DNA of 57,494 bases from Marinoscillum sp. (GCA_024305105.1 JAMWZA010000006.1:17768-75261), one strand, 5' to 3'. Numbered from the stretch's first letter, positions 7,628 to 16,776 are shown. Made by a program: numbers and translations. Notes: generated by a model not told the origin, from the letters alone.

Positions 7628-7691
7628 GTGGTGCGATCAATCTGGTTTCTAGAAGTTTCGAAGATAATCAAAAGACAGTGGATCTATTCCA

Positions 7692-10343
7692 TCAAATGCT
7701 TGCATGCTGTGATTTCGTGAACCCATAAGTTATTATTCCATCAATAAACTCATAAGGCTTCATATTATTGAGTGCTGACTGATGAAAAATTGCGGTGGCT
7801 GGAGTCATTCCTGGTAAGGAGTTGATTTCAATTATGACGGTTTCTACTCTGTCTTTAAATATTCTAACAAAAGCATCGATTCTACAGTAGCCTTCCACGT
7901 TGATTACCCGAGCAGTTTTCTCCAGAGTTGCTTTTACTTCTTTGGCAATGCGGTCGTATGCTTCTGGTGAATCTCCAAACCGCGCAGGTGTAATGTTCTG
8001 GCCTTCTCCAGCTAGAAATTTCTCTTCCAGGGACAAGACTTCCCCTGATGCCAATGCTTCGGATGGCTCAAACACTTCATATTCGATACCACCTTGATCA
8101 TTGATTTTAGTGAGCATGCCACCTGTGATTTCCAGAAACTGATCTGCTCCTTTGGCATCTATCAGTGTTTCTACCAGGAAAAAGTTTTTCTGAGGGAACT
8201 CCTCGTTGGCTTTCAGGTTAAGAGTTTTCATCGGCTGCTCCAAAAAGTCCGGTTCCGGCCTAAACATCATTTCACAGAAAGCGACCAACTCTTCTCTGGT
8301 TTTAATCTTCTTTACTGCAGATGAGCACCCATCATCAGCAGGTTTGGCGATTAGTGGTAGCGAAAATCGGTCGATGAGTTCATCTATACAGCTTTCCGGA
8401 GATTCTTCAAAGTCTTTTTGAAAGACCATGGCGTGATCTGCGACTAGTATTCCAGCCTTTTTTAACTGCTCATTGGTTTCGTATTTGTTGATAGAAACCT
8501 GTGAGCTGGCAACTCCAGACCCATTGTAAGGCAAACCAAATTTTTCTAGTTCTTGCTGCACAGCACCATCTTCACCTGGTCGGCCATGCAGGGCGATAAA
8601 GGCAAAATCTACTCTGTCCGCCAGCTCGGCGTAGGTAAGCTTTTCAAGAGTAGTCGCCTCGCTATTAGCAAATAGCTCGATTATTTCAGTAGCCTCTTTT
8701 CGCACTTGACTTGTTATGGGGTGAACCGGCCCATTATGAAGTACCTTTTCCTTAATGTCGTCGGCATTGTCTTTCAGCATGATGTTAATAGGGAGCTGAT
8801 AGAGCAGGTGCTCAGATTCATTACCCGTCAGGAAGACTGGAATGGGATGGTACTTCTCAGAAGAGGCCAGTTTCTCATAAATATTTCGACCACTTTCCAC
8901 ACTGATGTGGCGCTCGGATGAGAACCCACCCATAATCACCGCCACCTTGATCTTGTCTGCCGTCTGATTGGCAGCTTTAGTGATTAATTCATCTAGTGAA
9001 TTTTTTAAACTATTCAGTTTAAATAGCTGTTTTCCTGAACTTATCCTGGCTGAAATGCTTTGGGAAACAATATAGGTCAGAAACTGAGAAGGATTTAAAC
9101 CTATTTCTGCTGCCTGGTGGAAGAAAAAGGAGGATGGAAGCATCCCGGAAGTGGTGTTTGGGTCATTCAGGAAAATCTCTCCCGATTCTGTATAAAACCC
9201 ATCCAACCGAGCATATACCTGGCTGTGCAGGGAAGAGAATAACCGCTTACATTGCTCCATTATCTTTACAATTGCGTCCCCCGGTAGGTCAATGGGTGTA
9301 ATTTTCCGGCTGATACCCGGCAGGTATTTGGACCGGTAATCAAACAGATCGGTGGACTTTCTGATTTCTGTAGGAGGAAGTGCGATTGGTTGGCCATTTT
9401 CACCTTCTATGACAATACACGAAAACTCCTTTCCGGAAATAAATGACTCTACTAAAACGAGATTTTCTCCATCTGGTGACTGAAGGTCAACCACATCGGA
9501 GGCATTGTCAAGTAGTGTCCATAAGTCCTCGGGATGCAGGATCGTTTCTCCATTAGCAAAAACAGGAAAGCCTAGTCCCTCACGGATGTCGGTAAATGAA
9601 ACCAAAAAGCTTCGTTTTTCAGCGTCGGGTTTCTTCTGCCATTCTTTCGGATCTATTTTTTGAATGAAAAAAGACCGGTTAAAACCAGATAATAACTCCT
9701 CTCGATTGGAAGCAATGGACACTCCGATAGAGGACCCCTGGTGTGGTGCTTTGATAACTACTGGGTAGCTAAAATCATTCTCAACAGTCTTAATTGTTAA
9801 ATTTGGGTCATTTTTCCAGCTATTTCTATTGACTGTAAGGTGTTTAGGCGTTTCAAAACCTGCTTCAGCCAGTACTCTTTTCTGAATTTCTTTATCAATA
9901 CCAATGCTACTTGGGAGAATGCCAGCGCCGGAATAGGGGATTTCGTACCATTCCAAAATACCTTGAATGTTCCCATCTTCTCCAAAAGGCCCATGAAGTG
10001 TCAAAAACGCAAAATCGATTAGTTCTTTGAGTTCTTCAGGTTGGGTTTTGCGGCCTATGGATTCGATGCTCTTTGCTATTGCATTCGGATCTGTAAGGGA
10101 CTCAGCATATACCTGAAAAAAGTGTGGGCTGGGAGGGAGTGTTTCAGCTGCAGGGTAAAAATCTCTTATGGTTCCTTTGTATAGGTATTTCCAATCCAGA
10201 TGGATGAAGTTACCAAGGCTATCTATAAAAATAGGAACAGGAGTGAAGAGTGCTTTATTTAGATTGTCGTATACAGTTCTACCTCCAGCAAAAGAGATCT
10301 CACGCTCACGTGATTGACCTCCAAAAATGATTCCTATTCTCAT
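7692..10343 (-). CDS. ddl: Double-length D-alanine-D-alanine ligase (tandem fusion)
   Basis: An 883-residue protein made of two consecutive Ddl-type ATP-grasp ligases, against about 300-360 residues for a usual Ddl. Half one (1-460) starts IGIIFGGQSREREIS, has HGPFGEDGNIQ, KAPHQGSSIGVS and ends NDPNTTSGM. Half two (about 465-883) starts VAVIMGGFSSERHIS, has HGRPGEDGAVQ, the divergent KPADDGCSSAV and ends with the classical IEINSLPGMTPA. Known Ddl enzymes join two D-Ala for peptidoglycan. The catalytic Glu of the ER-E-(V/I)S motif is kept in half one (Glu15) but is His in half two; the metal-binding Glu of ExN is kept in half two but is Asp in half one. One half may be structural or use another substrate. 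No stop or frameshift separates the halves. Confidence 0.88.
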   Translation of the reverse strand: MRIGIIFGGQSREREISFAGGRTVYDNLNKALFTPVPIFIDSLGNFIHLDWKYLYKGTIRDFYPAAETLPPSPHFFQVYAESLTDPNAIAKSIESIGRKTQPEELKELIDFAFLTLHGPFGEDGNIQGILEWYEIPYSGAGILPSSIGIDKEIQKRVLAEAGFETPKHLTVNRNSWKNDPNLTIKTVENDFSYPVVIKAPHQGSSIGVSIASNREELLSGFNRSFFIQKIDPKEWQKKPDAEKRSFLVSFTDIREGLGFPVFANGETILHPEDLWTLLDNASDVVDLQSPDGENLVLVESFISGKEFSCIVIEGENGQPIALPPTEIRKSTDLFDYRSKYLPGISRKITPIDLPGDAIVKIMEQCKRLFSSLHSQVYARLDGFYTESGEIFLNDPNTTSGMLPSSFFFHQAAEIGLNPSQFLTYIVSQSISARISSGKQLFKLNSLKNSLDELITKAANQTADKIKVAVIMGGFSSERHISVESGRNIYEKLASSEKYHPIPVFLTGNESEHLLYQLPINIMLKDNADDIKEKVLHNGPVHPITSQVRKEATEIIELFANSEATTLEKLTYAELADRVDFAFIALHGRPGEDGAVQQELEKFGLPYNGSGVASSQVSINKYETNEQLKKAGILVADHAMVFQKDFEESPESCIDELIDRFSLPLIAKPADDGCSSAVKKIKTREELVAFCEMMFRPEPDFLEQPMKTLNLKANEEFPQKNFFLVETLIDAKGADQFLEITGGMLTKINDQGGIEYEVFEPSEALASGEVLSLEEKFLAGEGQNITPARFGDSPEAYDRIAKEVKATLEKTARVINVEGYCRIDAFVRIFKDRVETVIIEINSLPGMTPATAIFHQSALNNMKPYEFIDGIITYGFTKSQHASI

Positions 10344-10376
10344 GGGAGGTAAAATTAATGGGATTTGGAAAATCTT

Positions 10377-13349
10377 CTACCTGATATAGATTCTTTTCGA
10401 TTGGTTTATATCACCACCCGTAATATTCAGTATGTAAAACCCACTTTGAGCAGGGGTCACGAAGGTGATTTTATCATTTAGGATGTTGTTGTAGAGCTCT
10501 TTAAATACAATGCGGCCACTCATGTCTGCAAGCTGAATGGACAGTTGCTGTCTTTGTGAAAAGTTGAAGGCTACAGAAAACTGATCAGTTGCCGGATTAG
10601 GGAAGACCGCCATGGTTGTGACAAGAGCATCTAAGTCTGGTATGGCAGGATCGTTGGTGGTATACAGGTTAATGTCGTCGATAAACAACCGATTCCCATT
10701 GCCATTAGAAAACACAAAGGCAATTCGCAACTCTGGATAGTTTATATACTCTGTCAGATCTATGTATTGGGACTTCCAGTCTTCTTTGCTCTGGGGCTGC
10801 CACTCTGAGCTGCTATTAACGATTGCTAACTGCTCAGCATTGAACCGCTCCAGTTCAATATCAAAAGTTCTTCCGCAATTCAATGATAGCAAAACTCTTA
10901 ATTCATCATTCCGGCCTAGTCGTTGAGCGTAAGAGTATTTGAACTGCATGGACGCTTCAGTAAGATCGTTGGTTTGAAGTGACGGAGAGACCAGGTAGCT
11001 TTGGGTAAGCTCAGTACTTGTGTAGTTATCTGTATAAAGTACCGTATCACCCCTGATGGACATGGTTTTGAATTGATTGGTGCCAGTGGGAGAGAAAGTG
11101 ATCCAGTCCTGATTGGAAAAATCTTCCTGTGTTGGGAATATGTCTTCAGAATCGTCAATTAATGTATAAAAAAGCTGCGAATTGTTGGACTTTCGTTCAT
11201 CGTTCATGTCATCTACCTGATCTATTTCCAGATAGAACTCGTTCAGACCCGTTTGGAGGTATTCGCTGATGTCCAGTGTAAACTCATCAGAATCACCAGA
11301 CGCTAAATCAAGGTCGTCAAGCACCAGGCTATTGGTGGTTTTATTTCCTGTAATTTGTAATGTGAGATGGTCTATCGTTTGATAACCGTAGTTTTTAATC
11401 TCAAGAATTGGTCTTGATGTCAGATCACAGCTCACTACTGGAGTGTTTCGGAATTCCTTAATTCCAACATCATACGCCAGGCGTTTACCACTATTCACTG
11501 TGAGGTCATCCACAAAAATGTTATTTCCACCACCATTTACACCTATTATCGCAATTTGTACTTGTGGTTCTCTGGCGAATCGAGTGATGTTTAATGTAAT
11601 TTCATCCCAGGAAGTTCGACTGATTGGATCAAACGAATCATCTGATGGATTTACTGTCCCTAAACTACTACCATAGCGCTCAAAAACAATCTGATCAATC
11701 GGATAGCTGGCTCCACAGTCTGTAGATACGGCGATGATTAACCCATCCAGATAGTAATTATTAGTACCATCAATTCTTCGAGGTGCATAGGCGTATTTGA
11801 ATGATAGGTCTGCAGAGGTTAGCGTTGTTAAGTCCAGTGTTTGTGTTAGCAGCATGTCCCTATCTCCGAAATTCACTTGTTGATTATAAAAAGGAGCCAT
11901 AGCCGCAATATTCTCCGTAGTGATGTATGGAGCCGTTTGAAAAGTCCAGGTGCTTTCATCGCCCGTTTCGGTTGTTCGGAAGTAATTCTGGTTGGTTTCG
12001 AATTCCTCGGTATATGGAGTGTTTGTTTCCATAAAAGGGGATACAGTTTTGCAAATTGTATTGTTAGTTGCGTTGTTGTCGACCAGTCCATTTACTCCTT
12101 CTACTGTGAATTCTATTTCGTTGGCCTGAGAAGCGTTGATGGCAAATGGAGCAAAGCTGATGACGGCTGTTTCACTTGTTGTTAAAGGAATATTGCTCTC
12201 TTTTGATTCGATTAGCGTGCTGTTTAGTAGGAAGTTTATCCTAAACGAGGTGATGTTATTGCTTCCATAGTTTCTGACCTCTACACGTGGAGTTACATCA
12301 GAGGAGCAGTCTGCTTGAATAGGAGAGACTACCGATCTCAGGCCCAGATCATTGGTAAGTAGCATAGGATCTTCCAGCGCATGAGATGTAAGCAAGGAGC
12401 GTCTTCTTGGACTCTGTTCTAAAACAGTTCTCATCCGTTCGCGCTGACAAACGGTAAATAGATTCATGCAGACATCATCGGTATAATCCATATAGTTTTG
12501 GATCATGTCTTTGGTGTCACAGCTCACAGCATTGGTAGAACACCCAGAGTTGGATGAATCTGCCAGTGGCGTATCATTACAAAAGTCATCAAATCCACAT
12601 CCGCCATCTCCCCAGATGTGTCTAAGACCCAAATAGTGACCAATTTCATGCGTTGCGGTCCGTCCGTAGCTATCAAAACTCCCAGTCGATTCATTTATTC
12701 CTACCCACTTATAGTCGAGCACCACACCGTCTGTGATGGCGTAATTTTCAAATTCCGTGGCGATTCCCGGTAGGTTGGAAAATGGGAATTGTGCAAAACC
12801 AAGGTTGGAGCCAGATAAATCTGTCACATATATATTGAGGTATTCATGATGAGGCCAGTAGCTCTCAGCCATCAGAATGCGATCATCTGACGGTTCATAG
12901 ACATCCTTAGATCCTTTAATTCGGACGATTCCATTTGTTGGCAAGCCTTCAGGATCTTGTTTAGCAAGCACAAACTCAATCTCCGTATCTGAAGCTACAT
13001 TTCTAAATTGGGACGGGGTATCATCGGCATCAGGGTTGGTACGTCTAAAATCCTGGTTCAAAATTTCGATTTGCTCGAAAATTCGTTCTTCATTTATATT
13101 AGTGCCAAACCCTTCGTTGCTTCCGCTATGGATGACGTGAAAAACGACCGGAATTTGGTAAACAGCTTGCTGCTGAGTTAAAGCCCTTCGTGATAACCGT
13201 TCGTTTTTAGCTTGTTTAAGCCATGTTTCAAATTGCTGTGCTGATTCTTTTCGGTTTAGGTTTTGTGGGAGCTGCATTGTAGCACAGCGCTCCTGTGAGT
13301 TTGCAGTAAATGAAAAAAATGCTATTATCAGAACAAGTATGCTCCTCAT
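10377..13349 (-). CDS. Secreted M43-type zinc metalloprotease with T9SS sorting domain
   Basis: A 990-residue protein. A signal peptide (about 1-18) is followed by a pro-region and a catalytic domain of the M43 (pappalysin/ulilysin) family. HEIGHYLGLRHIWGD near residue 234 carries the three zinc-binding His and catalytic Glu, and NYMDY forms the Met-turn. Two MAM-like jelly-roll modules follow (each with an FVDDL or FIDDI strand), separated by CARDB-like segments built around NYG. The C-terminus is a T9SS type A domain starting VFPNPATDQFSV. It is probably an extracellular protease for nutrient proteins or for maturation of other secreted proteins. One base separates it from nfu upstream and 33 bp from ddl downstream. 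Confidence 0.88.
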   Translation of the reverse strand: MRSILVLIIAFFSFTANSQERCATMQLPQNLNRKESAQQFETWLKQAKNERLSRRALTQQQAVYQIPVVFHVIHSGSNEGFGTNINEERIFEQIEILNQDFRRTNPDADDTPSQFRNVASDTEIEFVLAKQDPEGLPTNGIVRIKGSKDVYEPSDDRILMAESYWPHHEYLNIYVTDLSGSNLGFAQFPFSNLPGIATEFENYAITDGVVLDYKWVGINESTGSFDSYGRTATHEIGHYLGLRHIWGDGGCGFDDFCNDTPLADSSNSGCSTNAVSCDTKDMIQNYMDYTDDVCMNLFTVCQRERMRTVLEQSPRRRSLLTSHALEDPMLLTNDLGLRSVVSPIQADCSSDVTPRVEVRNYGSNNITSFRINFLLNSTLIESKESNIPLTTSETAVISFAPFAINASQANEIEFTVEGVNGLVDNNATNNTICKTVSPFMETNTPYTEEFETNQNYFRTTETGDESTWTFQTAPYITTENIAAMAPFYNQQVNFGDRDMLLTQTLDLTTLTSADLSFKYAYAPRRIDGTNNYYLDGLIIAVSTDCGASYPIDQIVFERYGSSLGTVNPSDDSFDPISRTSWDEITLNITRFAREPQVQIAIIGVNGGGNNIFVDDLTVNSGKRLAYDVGIKEFRNTPVVSCDLTSRPILEIKNYGYQTIDHLTLQITGNKTTNSLVLDDLDLASGDSDEFTLDISEYLQTGLNEFYLEIDQVDDMNDERKSNNSQLFYTLIDDSEDIFPTQEDFSNQDWITFSPTGTNQFKTMSIRGDTVLYTDNYTSTELTQSYLVSPSLQTNDLTEASMQFKYSYAQRLGRNDELRVLLSLNCGRTFDIELERFNAEQLAIVNSSSEWQPQSKEDWKSQYIDLTEYINYPELRIAFVFSNGNGNRLFIDDINLYTTNDPAIPDLDALVTTMAVFPNPATDQFSVAFNFSQRQQLSIQLADMSGRIVFKELYNNILNDKITFVTPAQSGFYILNITGGDINQSKRIYIR

Positions 13350-13350
13350 T

Positions 13351-13638
13351 CTACATCATGGTTTCGGGAAGTTTGGCATTGGGGTCATCAGGAGACGTTA
13401 AGTTGATAGCTTCTACACCAGTAATTTCAGGAACTACCCGTTTGATTGCTTCTTCTACCCCAGCTTTCAGGGTCATTGTCGACATAGGGCAACTTCCACA
13501 GCTTCCTAATAACTCCAATTTGACCACATTATTGCTATCAACTTCCAGAAATCTCACATCTCCTCCATCTGCTTCCAGATAAGGCCTAATGGTATCAAGA
13601 GCCGATTCAATTTGCTGATGTAATTCTTTAGATTCCAT
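13351..13638 (-). CDS. NifU-type iron-sulfur carrier (Nfu domain)
   Basis: A 95-residue protein consisting only of the NifU C-terminal domain. LEADGGDVRFLEV and GSCGSCPMSTMTLKAGVEEAI include the CxxC (Cys47, Cys50) that binds a transferable 4Fe-4S cluster between two subunits. It delivers clusters to apo-proteins in the cytoplasm. It lies two bases downstream of the Mrp-type ATPase gene, the usual pairing for a carrier and its P-loop partner. Confidence 0.93.
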   Translation of the reverse strand: MESKELHQQIESALDTIRPYLEADGGDVRFLEVDSNNVVKLELLGSCGSCPMSTMTLKAGVEEAIKRVVPEITGVEAINLTSPDDPNAKLPETMM

Positions 13639-13640
13639 AA

Positions 13641-14735
13641 TTAGGTGTTGATTTCAACTTTTTGGGTCTTCGCTTGATTGGCATTTCTGATGGCTACTTG
13701 CTGCGCTACTGATTCGGCAAGGTTTCTAAAAGCTTCTGCTGTAACATCATCCTTGAGCACAGCAGGGTATCCTGCATCACCACTTTCACGAATACTCTGG
13801 ACGATAGGAATCTGCCCCAGTAGTGGTACATCGTTCTTCTCAGCCAGCTTTCGACCGCCATTCTCCCCAAAAATATAGTATTTATTGTCAGGAAGCTCCT
13901 CAGGTGTGAAATAAGCCATGTTTTCCACTATTCCCAATACGGGCACGTTGATTTGTGGCTGTTTAAACATACCCACACCTTTTTGCGCATCTGCCAATGC
14001 TACTTTTTGAGGTGTGGTGACAATGACCGCCCCAGTCACCGGAACGCTTTGAACTAGCGTCAGGTGAATGTCACTTGTCCCGGGAGGCAGGTCAATCAGC
14101 AAATAATCGAGCTCTCCCCAAACAGCGTCACTCAGAAATTGCTTTAGTGCTGAGCTGGCCATTGGGCCTCTCCAAACCACGGCATTATCAGGAGGAGATA
14201 AAAAGCCAATAGACATAAGTTTCACTCCGTATTGCTGTATCGGCATGATTTTGTTCTTACCATCTACCGGCGTTACTGTCGGTTGCTCATGCTCGCAATT
14301 AAACATGGTGGGAACAGAAGGCCCAAATATATCCGCATCAATAAGCCCAACTTCAGCACCTGTTTTAGCCAATGCAACTGCCAGGTTTGCTGCCACGGTA
14401 GATTTGCCCACACCGCCTTTGCCAGACGCGATGGCAATAATGTTTTTAACCCCTGGTAGTAATGGTGTATTTGTACGAACGGTCGTTACATTACTAGACA
14501 TCTCAATGTCCGTTTGAACCTCGTCTCCAAAATGCTTAGTAATTGCTTTTTCGCAATCTTTCCGAATAATCTCCTTCAAAGGACAGGCAGGAGTAGTCAA
14601 CATGACTGTGAATTTGATCACATCATTCGAAGTTTGAATGTTTTGAATCATATTAAGGGTTACAAGATCTTTTTTTAGATCCGGATCTTGTACTTCACTT
14701 AATGCAATTAGGATGTTGTCTCTGGTAATTTCCAT
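13641..14735 (-). CDS. mrp: Mrp/NBP35-family iron-sulfur carrier ATPase
   Basis: A 364-residue cytoplasmic protein. Residues 1-90 form a MIP18/DUF59 domain (with ACPLKEIIRKDCE); residues 97-350 form the P-loop ATPase with deviant Walker A GKGGVGKST (105-113), LIDADIFGPSVP and LLIDLPPGTSD. The family (ApbC/Nbp35) carries Fe-S clusters. The CxxC near the C-terminal third, which bridges the cluster in ApbC, is absent: that stretch reads ELPDNKYYIFGENGG. Loss of this pair is something I recall in other Bacteroidota Mrp proteins. It is the first gene of the minus-strand block, with a promoter at 14757-14786. Confidence 0.92.
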   Translation of the reverse strand: MEITRDNILIALSEVQDPDLKKDLVTLNMIQNIQTSNDVIKFTVMLTTPACPLKEIIRKDCEKAITKHFGDEVQTDIEMSSNVTTVRTNTPLLPGVKNIIAIASGKGGVGKSTVAANLAVALAKTGAEVGLIDADIFGPSVPTMFNCEHEQPTVTPVDGKNKIMPIQQYGVKLMSIGFLSPPDNAVVWRGPMASSALKQFLSDAVWGELDYLLIDLPPGTSDIHLTLVQSVPVTGAVIVTTPQKVALADAQKGVGMFKQPQINVPVLGIVENMAYFTPEELPDNKYYIFGENGGRKLAEKNDVPLLGQIPIVQSIRESGDAGYPAVLKDDVTAEAFRNLAESVAQQVAIRNANQAKTQKVEINT

Positions 14736-14756
14736 TCACTTATATCTATCTAGTTG

Positions 14757-14786
14757 CAATGTTAATCAAGGTAAGCCCCATGTCAA
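14757..14786 (-). promoter_or_regulatory. Promoter for the mrp-nfu block
   Basis: On the minus strand TTG (14786-14784), exactly 19 bp, then TAACATTG (14764-14757), one base off TAnnTTTG. Transcription would start near 14750, about 15 nt before the mrp ATG. It is divergent from the promoter of the 7TM regulator. Confidence 0.55.
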
Positions 14787-14870
14787 AAGATTTGTTGTGG
14801 TGCACTGTTATAATATCATGTTGGTTAAAATGGTTTTCAATTAAGAAAATAATTGCAATTCAGTGTTGAT

Positions 14871-14878
14871 TATCTTTG
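14871..14878 (+). promoter_or_regulatory. -7 promoter element of the 7TM regulator
   Basis: TATCTTTG, a perfect TAnnTTTG. No good -33 TTTG lies 19-21 bp upstream, so activation or a weak promoter is possible. A start near 14885 leaves about 12 nt before the ATG at 14897 and excludes the in-frame TTG at 14876 as start codon. Confidence 0.5.
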
Positions 14879-14896
14879 GTCAAGCAACTTAAGCAG

Positions 14897-16693
14897 ATGA
14901 TCCAACTTCTATACTTTATTCTCCTTTATTCCGCCCCGGTTCTAATTACACCTACCACAGAGGAAATCGAATTGAAGATTACTGATCTGGAGTTTGTCGA
15001 AGATTTTGACCGGATGCTGAGTATTGAAAGAGTGGTAGAGCCGTCATTTCAACCACGTTTCAATAAGGACCTGAATTTTGTACCTCAAGACTATAATACC
15101 AATTCTGCTTATTGGGTTAAACTGAAGCTTGTTGTGCAAGAGGCTAATAATGGTTACTTACTCGAGTTTTTTGATCAGACCATTGATTCACTTAATGTAT
15201 ATATCAAGCATGAGTCGGATAGCACGTTTAGCGCTTATGAAATGGGAGATATGCTCCCTTTCAAGGAAAAGCCAATGGCTCACAAGAACTTTGAAATTCA
15301 GCTGCAGCAGTCAGGTAACTACCTGGTTTACTTTCGAGTAGTCAGTCATGAGTATGCAGATATTCGGGTGGCTGTAAGAAGTTATGGCTGGTTTGTAGAG
15401 TATGCGCTGGCCGAGTATTATTTGTACGGCATCTTCTATGGAATGATCCTGATCATCTCGCTCTACAATATGCTGATTTATTCAGCCATGCGAGAGATTA
15501 AGTATTTATACTACACTTTTTATATAGTGAGTGTTGGGTTATTTGCGATTAGCATTGATGGAATAGGATATCAGTATTTATGGAGAAATAGTCCCTCATG
15601 GAACCAGATTGCTCATGGCGTGGCGCTCTTTCTGATCATTTTCTGGGCGATTCTTTTCTCTAAAAAGTTCTTGAATCTAAAAATACGATCACCTCGGATT
15701 AACCAGCTACTGAACTGGGTTTTGGGGTTTCGCGTGGCGCTTTTCCTTTATGCGTTGTTTTTTGATAACGGGCTGTTTCAGTTTCGGAATATTGAATTGA
15801 TTCCTCTGGTCACCATTTTCGTTGGGAGTATTTCTGTTTTTATGCGTGGGTATAAGCCTGCAAGATTCTTTATTGTGGCTTTTGGCTTCCTGTTTTTAGG
15901 GTTTATACTAAAAGCACTTTTGATGCTGTCAATCATACCTTTCTATATACTGAGTTACTACAGTTTGCATATCTGTTTTGTATTCGAGATGCTGTTTTTG
16001 TCCTTTGCATTGAGCGATCGTGTCCGTATTCTGAAAGCCAATAGGGATAGAGCTTTAAAGCGTATCATTTCTCAACATGAAGAGAACGCTAAACTGAAGG
16101 ATCGTATGAATGCCCGTCTGGAGTCTTTAGTAGAAATTCGTACGGTTGAACTACAAGAGAAGAATGAGCTATTATCTCAGCAGAAACAAGATATCTCTGA
16201 GATTAACTCGCTTCTTGATTTAGATAATTACCGCCTTAGGAATGATATTAAATCTATCCAAAGAGAGCGACTTCAAAACAAGGAATTATCCTATGACGAG
16301 TTCAAAGAAGTCTTTTCTGATAAAGCGGCTTGCTTGTTGGCATTGAGTAAACGCAAATGGAGTGAAAGCTTCAACTGTATCAAATGTGGTAATGATCACT
16401 ACAGTGAAGGCAATACGCTGTATAGCAGAAGGTGTAGTAAGTGTGGTTACCAGGAATCCCCAACCACGAACACTCTTTTTCATGGGATTCGCTTTCCTTT
16501 AGAGAAGGCATTCTATATTCTTTATGAAACGCTAAATCAAAATCAATATACACTCGCAGAGCTCTCGCAAATCCTTGATCTTAGGAAAAACACTATTTCA
16601 GATTTCAAAAAGCGTATCCATTCAAAAAATGATGATGAGAAAGGAGATCTTAGAGAAATTTTCAAAAATCTTGAAGATGTACCTGAGAGGTGA
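14897..16693 (+). CDS. 7TMR-DISM receptor fused to IS1595-type zinc-ribbon/HTH module
   Basis: A 598-residue predicted membrane-bound regulator. A signal peptide (about 1-18) is followed by an extracytoplasmic 7TMR-DISM sensor domain (to about 175, with AYWVKLKL and YLVYFRVVSHEYADI), seven membrane helices (about 178-375), and a coiled coil (about 380-465). The last 130 residues match the N-terminal part of IS1595-family transposases: EFKEVFSDKAACLLALSKRKW, then a zinc ribbon with CIKCG and CSKCG (near 494-515), TLFHGIRFPLEKAFYILYE, and an HTH-like LAELSQILDLRKNTISDFKK. There is no DDE/DDN catalytic domain and no kinase domain. I infer a membrane-tethered DNA-binding protein controlling the adjacent PUL. 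ATG 14897 was chosen because of the -7 element at 14871 and the signal peptide. Confidence 0.8.
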   Translation: MIQLLYFILLYSAPVLITPTTEEIELKITDLEFVEDFDRMLSIERVVEPSFQPRFNKDLNFVPQDYNTNSAYWVKLKLVVQEANNGYLLEFFDQTIDSLNVYIKHESDSTFSAYEMGDMLPFKEKPMAHKNFEIQLQQSGNYLVYFRVVSHEYADIRVAVRSYGWFVEYALAEYYLYGIFYGMILIISLYNMLIYSAMREIKYLYYTFYIVSVGLFAISIDGIGYQYLWRNSPSWNQIAHGVALFLIIFWAILFSKKFLNLKIRSPRINQLLNWVLGFRVALFLYALFFDNGLFQFRNIELIPLVTIFVGSISVFMRGYKPARFFIVAFGFLFLGFILKALLMLSIIPFYILSYYSLHICFVFEMLFLSFALSDRVRILKANRDRALKRIISQHEENAKLKDRMNARLESLVEIRTVELQEKNELLSQQKQDISEINSLLDLDNYRLRNDIKSIQRERLQNKELSYDEFKEVFSDKAACLLALSKRKWSESFNCIKCGNDHYSEGNTLYSRRCSKCGYQESPTTNTLFHGIRFPLEKAFYILYETLNQNQYTLAELSQILDLRKNTISDFKKRIHSKNDDEKGDLREIFKNLEDVPER

Positions 16694-16739
16694 AATTTTT
16701 TATTGTATTAAATAAAGAATTTTTATACCGTCATTTAGC

Positions 16740-16755
16740 TGCTATTCAAGCGATA
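16740..16755 (+). repeat. 16-bp direct repeat, copy 1 (candidate operator)
   Basis: TGCTATTCAAGCGATA. The same 16 bases recur at 16803-16818, 63 bp downstream, or about six helical turns. Both lie in the 233-bp gap between the 7TM regulator and the first PUL gene. Confidence 0.75.
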
Positions 16756-16776
16756 CACTAGTGTTAAAAAATATAT

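Noticed and set aside
7692-10343. Ddl fusion as an artefact of a missed stop or frameshift
   Set aside because: The frame is open throughout, both halves are in phase, and the linker contains no degraded start region.
14876-14896. TTG start for the 7TM regulator, seven codons upstream
   Set aside because: It lies within the -7 promoter element TATCTTTG, and the ATG at 14897 gives a better signal peptide.
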